64,000 nucleotides of DNA from Fibrobacter sp. (GCA_017412605.1 JAFPWY010000008.1:186001-250000); one strand, 5' to 3'. Counted from the first letter of the stretch, positions 1-9,508 are shown. A program made the numbers and translations. Notes: a model not told the origin generated them from the letters alone.

Positions 1-1876
1 AAAGCACCTCCGGAGACGGAACGCTTGTCACAGCATTTTCCTGTTGCACCCAAAAAGCAGGGTGCCAAAGCTCGTCACCATAGGCTAAATCTGTAATAAA
101 GCCATTGGTCATGTTTACAAGAACAATCTTTTCATGGACACCATCAGGGGTCACCTCAATCGCAATAACAAAGTCTTTCAAACCGACAACCCACTCGGTA
201 TGGTCAAAGACATAAGGCGAAGGAGCAGAAACCATCTGAATCAAAGTTCCACTACTGTCGACCACCAGGATTTTTTCGTGCCCTTTATAGACTTCACCCG
301 AGAATGCCCGTCCCATTTTTCCAGTAAGGTCCAGGAACAGCGTGCGCATGCTCCCATCCTTGGCAAGGGATGCATTGCAAATCTGTTCTCCTCCATACCA
401 TATCGTATCACGATCTCCTATGTGGGCACGAAATAAAGAAGATCCCGTCACAGCAAACAAATTGTCCGTACTGACCCCACCATGATAAGATCCATCAAGA
501 ATTTTTTCGGGGATACCAAATTTACCATCAGAAAACTTCACTTGCCATGTAGAGCCCGACTTGAACTCTGCATCATCATTGACCGCCGCATTTGTCACAT
601 AAACAATGACCGTATCTCCATTTTCAAGAACGCGCCAGCGCGGGATGGCAGCCGACTCCACCTCAAGCCTCACCAAGTTCGTTCCTTCTGCGTTGAAGTC
701 TCGCACATAGAGACTCGAAATGCCCTTCAGCCCCTCGTGTTTCGTGCAGAAAGCAACCTTCTTCCCGTCGGGAGAAATGTCCGGATGAAACACATCGATA
801 CGATCCTCGATTTCGGCCATCAACGGAGAATCACCTGAATAATCAACAAGGACCAAATTCCTTGTCATGTCATTACGGAAGGCCAATTTCACTTGAGACG
901 CCCCCACCAACGAACGGACTTCCAATGAATTGAGCAGAAGAAGCACATGGCTATTCGCCGGATTCTCCGTGAACGACACATTGGGAATTTTTCCAAAAGC
1001 AAGCCTAAATCCAATAATATCCGCCTTCATCGAAGAGAGATACAAACCAATATCGTCACGCGAATAGTAGGTCATATCGGCAGCATTCATAAAGTAGGAG
1101 CCCCCCTTCAGAATACGCCCGCCCAGAAAACCGACATCCACTCCTCCCACATAATTTGACATTGCGGTATCCTGAAATTTTCCGAGCCAGTCATTTACCC
1201 ATTCCATCGCATTCCCTGCCATATCACAGGGCAAATCCTCCTTAGCAGCGATAGTACAGACTTCATGCACTTGAGAACCGGAATTGCTAAAGTTCCAGCT
1301 TGAATCGGGGGTCCAATTCTGCACAGCGGCAAAGATCCATTCAGCTTCTGTCGGCAAACGGAAGCCCTCTACTTCAGGATGGAAAGCGTAGTTTTCCAAT
1401 CCTAAGCAATGGTAATTGGAATCAAGTACCGCATAGGTATAGGTATAAGCGGTATCGAGATTTTTCGCCTTGCTCAGCGCATTGGCAAACAAGACCGCAT
1501 CATTAAAAGTCAAATCCGTTGCAGGGAGATTTTCACTTGCACATTGCAGCGTAAGGCCCGTTGTCAGCGGCATCAGTTTATTAAACTCACCACAGGTCAC
1601 TTCGTGCCGACCTATTGAGAAATCATAATCGAAACGCACCTGCATTATCGGACGCTCAATGGCTTTCGCAGTCTGATCATTCGTTCCCAACGAGACAACC
1701 TGATTGAACGATTTCATTTGAAGCATTTCCACAGAGACCTGAGGCCATTCCACAGGAAACGGTTCTCCAACGCTGGAACTTGACAAAGAAGAATCCAAGC
1801 CCGAAGAAGAATCATCAATAAAGCCACATCCAGCAAAAAGACTCACTAGAAGGACAAGGAATATGCTCCACCTCAT
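1..1876 (-). CDS. TIGR02171-family lipoprotein (FGE-sulfatase + propeller), 3' part missing
   Basis: The gene starts at the ATG complementary to 1874-1876 and runs off the window start, so about 625 residues are visible. The N-terminus is a lipoprotein signal (MRWS, hydrophobic core, lipobox LFAGC with Cys17) followed by a Ser-rich linker. A formylglycine-generating-enzyme-like (SUMF1) domain follows, with typical motifs SIGRHEVTC, GFRLPTEAEW and CDMAGNAMEWVNDW. After it come TolB/WD40-like repeats (HPDISPDGKKVAF). The order and motifs match the downstream paralogue at 4645-7512, whose C-terminal SGNH-like part would lie outside the window here. It is probably the last visible gene of a minus-strand operon. 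These FGE domains are usually non-enzymatic sugar- or protein-binding folds in such lipoproteins; the actual function is unknown. Confidence 0.85.
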   Translation of the reverse strand, partial: MRWSIFLVLLVSLFAGCGFIDDSSSGLDSSLSSSSVGEPFPVEWPQVSVEMLQMKSFNQVVSLGTNDQTAKAIERPIMQVRFDYDFSIGRHEVTCGEFNKLMPLTTGLTLQCASENLPATDLTFNDAVLFANALSKAKNLDTAYTYTYAVLDSNYHCLGLENYAFHPEVEGFRLPTEAEWIFAAVQNWTPDSSWNFSNSGSQVHEVCTIAAKEDLPCDMAGNAMEWVNDWLGKFQDTAMSNYVGGVDVGFLGGRILKGGSYFMNAADMTYYSRDDIGLYLSSMKADIIGFRLAFGKIPNVSFTENPANSHVLLLLNSLEVRSLVGASQVKLAFRNDMTRNLVLVDYSGDSPLMAEIEDRIDVFHPDISPDGKKVAFCTKHEGLKGISSLYVRDFNAEGTNLVRLEVESAAIPRWRVLENGDTVIVYVTNAAVNDDAEFKSGSTWQVKFSDGKFGIPEKILDGSYHGGVSTDNLFAVTGSSLFRAHIGDRDTIWYGGEQICNASLAKDGSMRTLFLDLTGKMGRAFSGEVYKGHEKILVVDSSGTLIQMVSAPSPYVFDHTEWVVGLKDFVIAIEVTPDGVHEKIVLVNMTNGFITDLAYGDELWHPAFWVQQENAVTSVPSPEVL

Positions 1877-1907
1877 ATTTTTCAATCTAAAAAAATAATC
1901 CACTTCT

Positions 1908-2657
1908 CTATAATGAATCCGGCAATCGTTTCTTGACAATTTCCTGATTCACCGAAATGCCCGGATACGCAGGGAAAAATTCCTCCGCCATCCGGTACCA
2001 GGCCAATGCCCGGCGAGGTTCAGAATCCATATACAGGTTTCCCAAATCAAATGCGGCAAGGCCAACAAACTCGCGAGTTTTCAAAGGCTTGAATTCAAGT
2101 CCTGTCCACGGGCCGTTCTTGTACTTTTCACGATATTCCTCGTCCGTGTAAGAATACCCACGACGATTCGGCTCCAAGTTTACCGTCTTGCGCGCAAAGC
2201 CAAACTCTTCCAGCCCGTTCAATTTCCCGTAACGCAAAAAGACATGACCAGGCAATAGAATCACGTTCAATGGCAGGTTCCTGGCCTCGGCGACCATCAT
2301 GGCAAGCCAGGCAAGGCCCATGCAGCCGGACTTTCTGTTCTTCAGCACCTGCAAGGGGAGCACAGCATCTTTCGAAACAGCGGCCTTCCCCGCCCCGGCA
2401 AACTCAATGTTCCAATAATCCCAGAGAAGCGCCGTCAAGGATTTGAGAGGATCCCTGGACACAGCCACGGCACTATCGTAAAAGGCAAGTCCCGATTTCC
2501 AGTCGGCAATCGAGTCGACACACCCCGTTGGTTTTTCCTCGAACAAGCAGGCCATCTCGGCATACGTCGGCTCAGCCGCGCGGCCACTCCACAGAGCAGC
2601 GGCGAGCGCAGCGGTCAAAAGCACTACGAGGCACGGCCAGAACAGTCGCTTCAGCAT
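1908..2657 (-). CDS. Transglutaminase-like (SirB1/Transglut_core2-type) envelope protein
   Basis: The protein has about 249 residues with one N-terminal hydrophobic segment (residues 8-22), so it is exported or membrane-anchored. The core shows the Cys-His arrangement of transglutaminase-like proteins: NRKSGCMGLAWLAMM (Cys112) and LLPGHVFLRYG (His138), followed by an acidic segment NLEPNRRGYSYTDEEY that could complete a triad. A C-terminal helical part resembles TPR-like packing (DLGNLYMDSEPRRALAWYR). I chose the ATG at 2657, which follows a G-rich purine tract; a GTG at 2669 is in frame and possible. It lies 7-19 bp after the AlgJ-like gene and 32 bp before the TIGR02171 gene, so co-transcription is likely. 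The substrate is unknown. Confidence 0.75.
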   Translation of the reverse strand: MLKRLFWPCLVVLLTAALAAALWSGRAAEPTYAEMACLFEEKPTGCVDSIADWKSGLAFYDSAVAVSRDPLKSLTALLWDYWNIEFAGAGKAAVSKDAVLPLQVLKNRKSGCMGLAWLAMMVAEARNLPLNVILLPGHVFLRYGKLNGLEEFGFARKTVNLEPNRRGYSYTDEEYREKYKNGPWTGLEFKPLKTREFVGLAAFDLGNLYMDSEPRRALAWYRMAEEFFPAYPGISVNQEIVKKRLPDSL

Positions 2658-2675
2658 AGCCCCCCGCACTCCCGA

Positions 2676-4616
2676 TTACAGTTTATCCCACTCCATGGGA
2701 GACTGCCAGAAGTCCCTGGCCGTCATCATGTAAATGACAAGACGCTTGCTCTGCATGTCCTTCGTCATCTTCATCATGCGGCTGCGCACGCCGGGACCGC
2801 CGCCCCAGCTTGTCGCCACCTGCACGTCGAGGCCGACAGCATAGGCCAGCAGCGAACCCGGGCCGCCACTCTTCTGGTCAACAGATTCAAACACGCCCGT
2901 GAACGAATCGCCCATCAGGAGAATCGGGGCATTCTTGTCACCCTTGTAGGCCTTGTCGCCCTTGTAAATCTTCATGCCGGCGAGCGTGTCGGCAGGATAC
3001 TTCGACTTTTCGGCATCCGGCAGGTGAGCCACCAGGTCGCCTTCGCGCAGCACGACCGTATCCTTCATGACAAGGCTTCCCGGACGGGCACCGGATTCCG
3101 CATACCAGGCGTACTGCGTCACCCTGGCAGCAAGCAGTTCCATGGCAGCAAGCATTCCAGGCAGCGCCCAGTGCGTGTCGTAGCGCTGGTAGCTGTAGTG
3201 CGGAGGTTCATCGCCGGAGCGAGCAGCCTTCAGTGCCGGGTACAAATCCAGCACATCGATTCCGGCGGCAAGCATCTCGCGCATGAACTCACGGCCGCTC
3301 ACACTCACGCAAAGGTCTTCCGGCGTACCGGCAATCATCTTGTCGGCATAGATTTCTTCCTTCACGGGGACCGGCACCACAAGCAGCTGGATGTTGAGGG
3401 AATCCAGGTGCTGCTTCAGTTCAATCATACGCGGCAGCGGATTGTGCAGACTGTCCTGTGCGCTAATCTTGTCGGCAACCAGGTAATTCGCATTGCGACG
3501 GAACCAGAGCATTCCATTGTCGGACCAGGCATTCTGTTCCTTGGGAAGCTTGTCGAGCTTGGCCTTCAAGGCCTTCTGGAACTTGGCGGTCGCATCGTTC
3601 GCCGGGCAGCTATTTTCCATCGATTCCAGCGTGGCCAGTCTAGCCGCCGAACTCGTATCCAGCGTGCGGTCTACGGGCACGACCTCACCCGCAGCAAGCA
3701 AGGAATCGGCCTTGCGCTGTGCGTAAATGTCTTCGTCCGTCATCCTGAACGCGGGCACCTCAAACGCAATCCACATCGGCTTGCCCATCGGGTTTCCGCG
3801 CATCACGGCGAAAGGTCTATTATTCTTGTCAAGCCAGGAATCTCCAGGAACGTGCTGTTCCAAATCGGTATTCAAAGTCGGGTACCAGTAAGACGAAAGC
3901 GTACGCGCCCAGTTCATGGCATCTTCGGAATTCATCTCGGCAGTCAAATAATAATTGAGCACCTCGGCCGTCTCTCCGCCCGAGACAAGTTTCAGCTTTC
4001 CGTAAAACGCCTGGCGCTTGGTCCACGAAGCCGGCAACACCTCGATCCACCATTCTACGGAATTGTCCTTTTTCACGCCCCATAAACGGGTGACGCTCTG
4101 GAAAGCGCGGAACACCTCGGGTTCGCCCCACTTGACCGCTTCCACGGAATTCAAGACGCTTGCAAGCGAATCGGAACCCGTCTGGGCATACAGAATCTTG
4201 GAGAACGGCTCCCACGCAATCGGCGAAACCCCGGCAACGGCCTGCGGCATATACGCAAGGATCGTGTCGAGCATCGGGAACGGATAATCGGCAATTTTTA
4301 CCCCTTCCATCGAGCCCTTGTAGTTTTCGGGAACTTCGTCCTTACCGGCCAAGCGGATAGGGTTGCTCGAATAGGCGGCAAAGTCGAGAGCGGCAAGGGT
4401 CGGCTTTTTCACGACACGCACCTGGCGGTCGGCATCGACAACCTTTATCTCGAAAACAGCCTCCGGCGTCACGTCGGCCCCGATCGGTCCGAACTCGGAA
4501 CGCGCTGCCTCGACAGCGGGCGGCACGGAATTGCTAGACGCGCAAGAAATGAAAACCAATGCAGCGGCTATACCAACTGCAGAAAAAAGCGGGAAAAAGA
4601 GATATTTCATATTCAC
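2676..4616 (-). CDS. AlgJ/AlgX-type SGNH-hydrolase-like lipoprotein
   Basis: The 646-residue protein has a lipoprotein signal with lipobox FISC (Cys25). The C-terminal half carries AlgX/AlgJ SGNH-like motifs: RYDTHWALPG (Asp-His pair, about residue 480) and LLMGDSFTG (catalytic-Ser position, about residue 567), preceded by an N-terminal catalytic segment with NIQLLVVPVPVKEEIYADK. Members of this family O-acetylate exopolysaccharide in the periplasm, normally with an MBOAT partner; no MBOAT gene is in the window. The N-terminal 300 residues are not recognised. It sits between a TIGR02171 lipoprotein and a transglutaminase-like gene on the same strand. The acetyltransferase or esterase role is inferred from motifs only. 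Confidence 0.78.
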   Translation of the reverse strand: MNMKYLFFPLFSAVGIAAALVFISCASSNSVPPAVEAARSEFGPIGADVTPEAVFEIKVVDADRQVRVVKKPTLAALDFAAYSSNPIRLAGKDEVPENYKGSMEGVKIADYPFPMLDTILAYMPQAVAGVSPIAWEPFSKILYAQTGSDSLASVLNSVEAVKWGEPEVFRAFQSVTRLWGVKKDNSVEWWIEVLPASWTKRQAFYGKLKLVSGGETAEVLNYYLTAEMNSEDAMNWARTLSSYWYPTLNTDLEQHVPGDSWLDKNNRPFAVMRGNPMGKPMWIAFEVPAFRMTDEDIYAQRKADSLLAAGEVVPVDRTLDTSSAARLATLESMENSCPANDATAKFQKALKAKLDKLPKEQNAWSDNGMLWFRRNANYLVADKISAQDSLHNPLPRMIELKQHLDSLNIQLLVVPVPVKEEIYADKMIAGTPEDLCVSVSGREFMREMLAAGIDVLDLYPALKAARSGDEPPHYSYQRYDTHWALPGMLAAMELLAARVTQYAWYAESGARPGSLVMKDTVVLREGDLVAHLPDAEKSKYPADTLAGMKIYKGDKAYKGDKNAPILLMGDSFTGVFESVDQKSGGPGSLLAYAVGLDVQVATSWGGGPGVRSRMMKMTKDMQSKRLVIYMMTARDFWQSPMEWDKL

Positions 4617-4644
4617 GTGAAAAATATATTAAAAAGATTCACGT

Positions 4645-7512
4645 CTACTTATTCTTTTCCATGACGCGAATTAGGGAATCCAGTTGTACAGAGAAAAGAA
4701 TAGCCCCTTCATGGCAAAGGTGGTCATAATCCGTGGCATATTCATCCCCATATCCATGGTCCCCCATCTTATTCCTGTCCCAGAACACAAAATTGGAATA
4801 AGTGTGCGTCAAGTCCTCAATTCTCTGAATCACTTTCTTGGCAAGGCTTCTCCGCATTCCATAGCGGCCAAAAGCACCCGTTTTCTTGTAGGCGGGACTT
4901 TGCGGAAAGATGATTCCAATAACAGTCACGTTCTTGTTCGCGGCGACACGGATTATCGAATCTAGAGCGGCCATGCTGTTGTCGATCAATTCCGGATTGT
5001 CATCGAACATCGTCGAGTCCTGCTCGATTTCCGGTTTTTTTCCGCCCCAGCCCTTACCACAGCCATTCGCTATATAGCGTCCGCGTTCGGTCGTATAAAT
5101 ACGTCTCGCAAGCGTGTCATCAACCGGAGCGTCTCTCGTAAGTTTGTAAAGGTTCTGCGGATTGTTGTCCGCCCAGTAGTTGTGGTTCTTGTCGTACACA
5201 TATCCCGGATAACGCTTATACTCCCTAGCAAAGAAGTTGTCATCCTTGGAACCTTCATCCTTCTTGTTCCAGAAATCGATATCAAGCGAAATTATCAGGT
5301 ATTTCAGATTGAAAAGATGGTTGTTGACATAGTGCAAATAATAATCCCTGATTGCATAAATTGAGTTCGGTGCATGTGCAAGGTTTATCGCAAAATGATT
5401 TACATCAAAAAAGCTGGGAGACACGGCATACAAAGGCCTGGACGATCCCATAATAGCAATACGCGTTGCACTCCGATACCTCCAGAGCAGTTCCATTTTG
5501 TAGCGGAGCATCACTGCAGAAACAGGATCGTCAAGAGAATTCAAATACACTCCGGCACTATCGGGATCAAGCGTTGCGGCATTCCTCTTGGACATGGAAG
5601 AACTCATCCACAATGACGGATGCCACAGTTCAACCCCGCTCACAAGTTCAGTAAGACTGCTATCGGCCATGTTCAGCAAAACAATTTCCGAATGCATCCC
5701 GTTCGCATTAGCCAAAGTTGCAACGGCTATTTCTCTTGTAACTTCATTCGAGTAGTTCAGCGCCCATTCAGCATGGTCAAAGGAATATCCCTTGGGAGCA
5801 GCAAAAGAATTCACAAGCTTTCCTTCAAGGTCCATCACGAACAAGCGCTCATGTGCGCCATACTTTTTTCCAACAAACTTTTTCCCGGATTCCGAACCGA
5901 AATCCAGGAAAAGGATTCGTTTGGTCCGTTCCCTGGACAAGGACACGTTGCAAGCCTGTTCCCCATTGTACCACACAGAATCCCGATCATCGGTCCTTAC
6001 CCGGAGAAGCTGGGAGCCCGAAACAGCAAAAGAGCCATCCGTAAATATACCACCATGATACGCCCCGTCAAAAAGTTTTTCCGGTTTCCCGAATTTTCCT
6101 TTTTCAAACTTGACTTTCCAAGTACTTTTCGAACGCCATTCCGCCTCATTCCTGTTGTCGCCAGAATCCGATACATAAACAATTACCGTATCCCCATTGG
6201 ACATCACATACCAGCGAGGAATCGACGCATTATCCACATCCAATTTTACAAGATTCGATCCTTTCGCATCCAAGTTGCGCACATATACGCTAGATGGGCC
6301 CGACACGCCTTCGAGTCCCGTGCAGAATGCAACCTTAGAGCCATCCGGCGAAACATCCGGATGGTATGCATCCAACGTATCCTTTATTTCCGTAAGGCCA
6401 ATCACGCCCATCGAATAATCAACAAAGAACAAGTTCCCGGTAAGGTCATCTCGGAACACTAGCTTCATCTTGTCCATATTCGCAACTTTCTTTACCGTTG
6501 ATGAATTAGCGACAATGAAGGTTTTCGAGAATTGCACGGCACCGGACGCATCAATCCATTCCGGAGAAGGAATGCGTCCGCGAGCAAGACGCATTCCGAC
6601 ATAAGCCGCCTTCGTGGCAGACGTCACCGTATAAACATCCCCACGAGCATACAGGTTGATATTTTCTTTCTGGTTCTTGAAACCGCCCCCCTTGAGAATG
6701 CGTTCCCCGACACCATTACGTTCCGAGGCACCCATAAAATCATTTACCGTGGTATCGCGCAAGGGGCCCATCCAGTCATTCACCCATTCAACGACATTTC
6801 CGGCCATATCGCACAAGCCCAAGTCATTCTTCTTTTTTTCGCAAACTTCGTGGGATCGATATTTCGAATTCGATGCGTTCCAAGATTCCGAGGAATTCCA
6901 TCCCTGGCTTGCCGCAAGGACCCATTCGGCCTCGTTCGGCAACCTGTATCCATTCGTTTCGGTCCTAAACACAAGGCCTTCCAGATTGATACAGACCCCA
7001 TCATCGTCATAAATCGTCTGCAAGTATGTATAGGCAGTATCAAGCCCCATCGAAACGCTCTTGGCATTGGCATACAGCACGGCATCGAAATAGGTAATTT
7101 CCGTAGCAGGTAGTTTCGCCGACTTGCATGCGACACGGTTCTTGAGCGCCGACTTCTTTGCACCGACAAGCTTGTTGAACTCGCTGCACGTCACCTCGTG
7201 TCTGCCGATGGAAAAATCGTAATCGAACTCCACCCTCATTTTTGTTCGTTCGTTCGCCTTGACCGTAGAATCATCCGTACCAAGCGTCGCATGGGCATTC
7301 TTTGCAAATATACGGACCATGTCCTTATCCAACGAATCCTGGCCGAAACCGACCGAGGAAAACTCGTCCGGCAAAAGATTCCCGGCAGCATCGGTATACA
7401 CATCGGAACAGGAGACAAGGAACAGCGCCAAAACGGACAATGCGAAAAAGAAGGGCATTGAGGTGACGGCCCTTAACCAAGCTGATTTCACAATCGTACG
7501 ATCCAGCGACAT
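4645..7512 (-). CDS. TIGR02171-family lipoprotein (FGE-sulfatase, propeller and SGNH-like C-terminus)
   Basis: The 955-residue lipoprotein has lipobox LVSC (Cys35). A SUMF1/FGE-like domain spans about residues 90-320 (SIGRHEVTCSEFNKL, YRLPNEAEW, CDMAGNVVEWVNDW). TolB-like propeller blades follow at about 330-640 (YHPDVSPDGSKVAFC). The C-terminal third (about 670-955) looks SGNH-like (AIMGSSRPLYAV; YDHLCHEGAILFS). I kept the first ATG because its n-region is charged; an ATG at 7458 would put Cys at position 17 as in the paralogue at 1-1876 but leaves no positive charge before the core. No strong ribosome-binding site is visible for either. It heads a four-gene same-strand group and is separated from the upstream FISUMP gene by a terminator. 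Function is unknown; a cell-surface binding or assembly role is plausible. Confidence 0.87.
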   Translation of the reverse strand: MSLDRTIVKSAWLRAVTSMPFFFALSVLALFLVSCSDVYTDAAGNLLPDEFSSVGFGQDSLDKDMVRIFAKNAHATLGTDDSTVKANERTKMRVEFDYDFSIGRHEVTCSEFNKLVGAKKSALKNRVACKSAKLPATEITYFDAVLYANAKSVSMGLDTAYTYLQTIYDDDGVCINLEGLVFRTETNGYRLPNEAEWVLAASQGWNSSESWNASNSKYRSHEVCEKKKNDLGLCDMAGNVVEWVNDWMGPLRDTTVNDFMGASERNGVGERILKGGGFKNQKENINLYARGDVYTVTSATKAAYVGMRLARGRIPSPEWIDASGAVQFSKTFIVANSSTVKKVANMDKMKLVFRDDLTGNLFFVDYSMGVIGLTEIKDTLDAYHPDVSPDGSKVAFCTGLEGVSGPSSVYVRNLDAKGSNLVKLDVDNASIPRWYVMSNGDTVIVYVSDSGDNRNEAEWRSKSTWKVKFEKGKFGKPEKLFDGAYHGGIFTDGSFAVSGSQLLRVRTDDRDSVWYNGEQACNVSLSRERTKRILFLDFGSESGKKFVGKKYGAHERLFVMDLEGKLVNSFAAPKGYSFDHAEWALNYSNEVTREIAVATLANANGMHSEIVLLNMADSSLTELVSGVELWHPSLWMSSSMSKRNAATLDPDSAGVYLNSLDDPVSAVMLRYKMELLWRYRSATRIAIMGSSRPLYAVSPSFFDVNHFAINLAHAPNSIYAIRDYYLHYVNNHLFNLKYLIISLDIDFWNKKDEGSKDDNFFAREYKRYPGYVYDKNHNYWADNNPQNLYKLTRDAPVDDTLARRIYTTERGRYIANGCGKGWGGKKPEIEQDSTMFDDNPELIDNSMAALDSIIRVAANKNVTVIGIIFPQSPAYKKTGAFGRYGMRRSLAKKVIQRIEDLTHTYSNFVFWDRNKMGDHGYGDEYATDYDHLCHEGAILFSVQLDSLIRVMEKNK

Positions 7513-7523
7513 CGCTGTAAATA

Positions 7524-7578
7524 TAAAAAATCCACTGAACCGAAGAGAGAGAGAGGTGATTATCGGTTCAGTGGATCT
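7524..7578 (-). terminator. Intrinsic terminator after the FISUMP lipoprotein gene
   Basis: A perfect inverted repeat ATCCACTGAACCGA / TCGGTTCAGTGGAT encloses a GA-rich loop and, read on the minus strand, is followed by a T-run. It separates the FISUMP gene from the TIGR02171 gene. Confidence 0.8.
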
Positions 7579-7595
7579 GTCTAAGAAGACAATCG

Positions 7596-8489
7596 TTAAT
7601 TCTTTATGCAGCGGACATAGAACTCGTTGGTTCTCTGGTCGCCATGCATGAGGGCATCGGCCTCCGTATCGGAAACTGCAAAGTAGTAGGCCCCGGATTC
7701 CCCGAACTCTTCCGTAGTCCAGAAGCGCCCGAAGTGTTCAGACCAGCCAAGATCCCTGACCCGCTTGGAGCCGTCCGTAATGATGCCGATTCCGTCATTT
7801 TCTCTGCCCACGATAGAGCCGTCCGCGGCCATGTGGAGCAGGCTATCCACTTCCCCATACGTCGGAACGTGGAATCCGGCCGGGCAAACGCCCGCAGCCA
7901 TCGCGGCCTCCCAAGTGAGCGCCTGTCCGCCCGCAGCAAGTTTCTTCATCCACACCTGCGAACCGATAGTCACCGTTTCCACCACGGACGGGTCGAACGG
8001 AATGTACGACGAGTCCTTATCGACAGTATCCGCAGGAGTGATCGGAGAGCCGCCCATACCCGAAGAATTGGAAGAAGATACCGACATATTCACCGTAGAG
8101 GAAGAACTTTGCATAGAGGCATACGACGAACTGGGCACCGCGTAAGAACTGGGGCTCACGACCATCGAACCCGAGGACACGCCGCCCTTGGGCAAGTCGA
8201 AATCAATCACGTGACCACTACTCGGTTCGTCCGCATTCGGACTGGAAGCCGGCTCAACAGTAGTACCCGCATTAACATAACCATTGGAATACGCAACAGA
8301 GGAATACTTGACATCGGCCGAACTGGAACTTTCCGTGGAAATAGGATTCTCTTCTTCACCCGATCCCGCTGCATTTGTCGCATCGGCCACAGGACTAAAC
8401 GCATTCGTTTCTTCCCACGAGCCGCCCGAACAGCCGATTATCGCTAACAGCGATGCCGCACCAGCAATTACTACAAACCTTTTCTTCAT
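7596..8489 (-). CDS. FISUMP-domain lipoprotein
   Basis: The 297-residue lipoprotein has lipobox AIIGC (Cys20), then a long Ser/Pro-rich low-complexity linker (about 25-165). A C-terminal Fibrobacter succinogenes major paralogous domain (TIGR02145, FISUMP) spans about 168-297, with VWMKKLAAGGQALTWEAA, CPAGFHVPTYGEVDSLL and the closing FYVRCIKN. Domains of this family are surface-exposed modules of unknown role in Fibrobacter. The start codon overlaps the stop of the TIGR02147 gene by four bases (ATGA), so the two are translationally coupled; the TIGR02147 protein may control this lipoprotein. A terminator follows. Confidence 0.88.
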   Translation of the reverse strand: MKKRFVVIAGAASLLAIIGCSGGSWEETNAFSPVADATNAAGSGEEENPISTESSSSADVKYSSVAYSNGYVNAGTTVEPASSPNADEPSSGHVIDFDLPKGGVSSGSMVVSPSSYAVPSSSYASMQSSSSTVNMSVSSSNSSGMGGSPITPADTVDKDSSYIPFDPSVVETVTIGSQVWMKKLAAGGQALTWEAAMAAGVCPAGFHVPTYGEVDSLLHMAADGSIVGRENDGIGIITDGSKRVRDLGWSEHFGRFWTTEEFGESGAYYFAVSDTEADALMHGDQRTNEFYVRCIKN

Positions 8490-9313
8490 ACCGCCTCTCT
8501 CTTATTTCTGGTCAACGGAAAAAGTTGTAAATTTAATCTATAAACCTGGTCCATACCATCTTCTTCCGTCGCAATGGCAATGATTTTACGACGGAACGAA
8601 TCCAATTCCGTAACGATGCGCTGGTAAGCCCTTCCCGTAAGCCCCAAAGTAAGCCCCGTAATGTTGCGTTCGGTAGGAGGAATCTCGTCTACAGCCTTCA
8701 CGGCGAATTCGGCCATCTGCCGATGCATGGCCCTCACGGCAACGGGCATCGCTTCACCAGAAACCTTCACGCTCTTTTCGCTCTGCTCATAGGAATTTTC
8801 GGAAGTCTTCTTGAGAAGCCCCGCCTTCACAAGGAAAGCAAGCGTATCCTTCACCTCCTCCGCAGAAATTTTCTGATAGCACAGATGCGCTAAATCACTG
8901 GGCTTGGCCCCGGGCATGTTCGCCGCCAGTTCGCGAAGCACGGAATTCTTCCACGATTCATAGAACGCGAAGGCGATGTTGTCCAGAACACGCACCTTAT
9001 GGGCGTTGGCGATTTCCATCATTCCCTCGTAAGCGCGCTTTTTGTCGGCGTCCTTCTTCGCCTGGTCAAAAGCCACTAAGGAACGGAAATAGACAAGTTC
9101 ATACCCGGCAAGCCCCATGGCCACGGCCACACGCTCCACCCCAATTTGGCTTAGATTGCTTTTCCCTTCGCAAACCAATTTGAGGTATATGGGCGAAGAG
9201 AACCCCGCCAAACGAGAAAATTCACGCCACGAAAACGCAGAACAGCGCTTGCGCTGATCATAAAAGTCCTGCATGTAGGCGCGGTAACTCTCGTATTCGA
9301 TAATGGGCTTCAT
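8486..9313 (-). CDS. TIGR02147-family (DUF4423) putative regulator
   Basis: The 275-residue protein matches the TIGR02147 family known almost only from Fibrobacter: an N-terminal helical segment YESYRAYMQDFYDQRK, a lambda-repressor-like helix-turn-helix at about residues 20-60 (WREFSRLAGFSSPIYLKLVCEGKSN reads as HTH, quoted here in parts: FSRLAGFSSP, YLKLVCEG), and a C-terminal winged-helix-like DUF4423 region ending in a motif rich in basic residues. The acidic/basic mix and lack of signal peptide indicate a cytoplasmic DNA-binding protein. It is the first gene of a two-gene operon with the FISUMP lipoprotein (4-base overlap) and is divergent from feoA. Targets are unknown. Confidence 0.85.
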   Translation of the reverse strand: MKPIIEYESYRAYMQDFYDQRKRCSAFSWREFSRLAGFSSPIYLKLVCEGKSNLSQIGVERVAVAMGLAGYELVYFRSLVAFDQAKKDADKKRAYEGMMEIANAHKVRVLDNIAFAFYESWKNSVLRELAANMPGAKPSDLAHLCYQKISAEEVKDTLAFLVKAGLLKKTSENSYEQSEKSVKVSGEAMPVAVRAMHRQMAEFAVKAVDEIPPTERNITGLTLGLTGRAYQRIVTELDSFRRKIIAIATEEDGMDQVYRLNLQLFPLTRNKREAV

Positions 9314-9423
9314 AATAACCCTAATATATATTTTCCCTTTCGAAAGTCAATAGGCTATGATACAAATATTTAAAAAATTTACAGAAAACGCCATTTTTGT
9401 AGTTAAAAAAGCCATTTTTTAAT

Positions 9424-9435
9424 GTATCATGATAC
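9424..9435. promoter_or_regulatory. Palindrome in the TIGR02147/feoA divergent promoter
   Basis: GTATCATGATAC is a perfect 12-bp palindrome in the AT-rich 195-bp gap between the divergent TIGR02147 and feoA starts. A related half-site, CTATGATACAAA, lies at about 9354-9366. It is a candidate operator; it does not resemble the TTAG..CTAA boxes elsewhere in the window. Confidence 0.45.
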
Positions 9436-9465
9436 GTTTAAAGCTACACGGGCCATCCACGGTCC

Positions 9466-9476
9466 AATTGGAGTAG
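9466..9476 (+). promoter_or_regulatory. AATTGGAGTAG motif upstream of feoA
   Basis: One of eight complete upstream copies of the (A/C)NTTGGAGTAG motif in this window; it ends 32 bp before the feoA ATG. Function is unknown. Confidence 0.5.
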
Positions 9477-9508
9477 TAATTTTTGGCCTTTGCATCTAGC
9501 TTTGGCCC

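Noticed and set aside
134-1618. Several plus-strand small frames at the left end
   Set aside because: All lie opposite the TIGR02171 lipoprotein gene that runs off the window.
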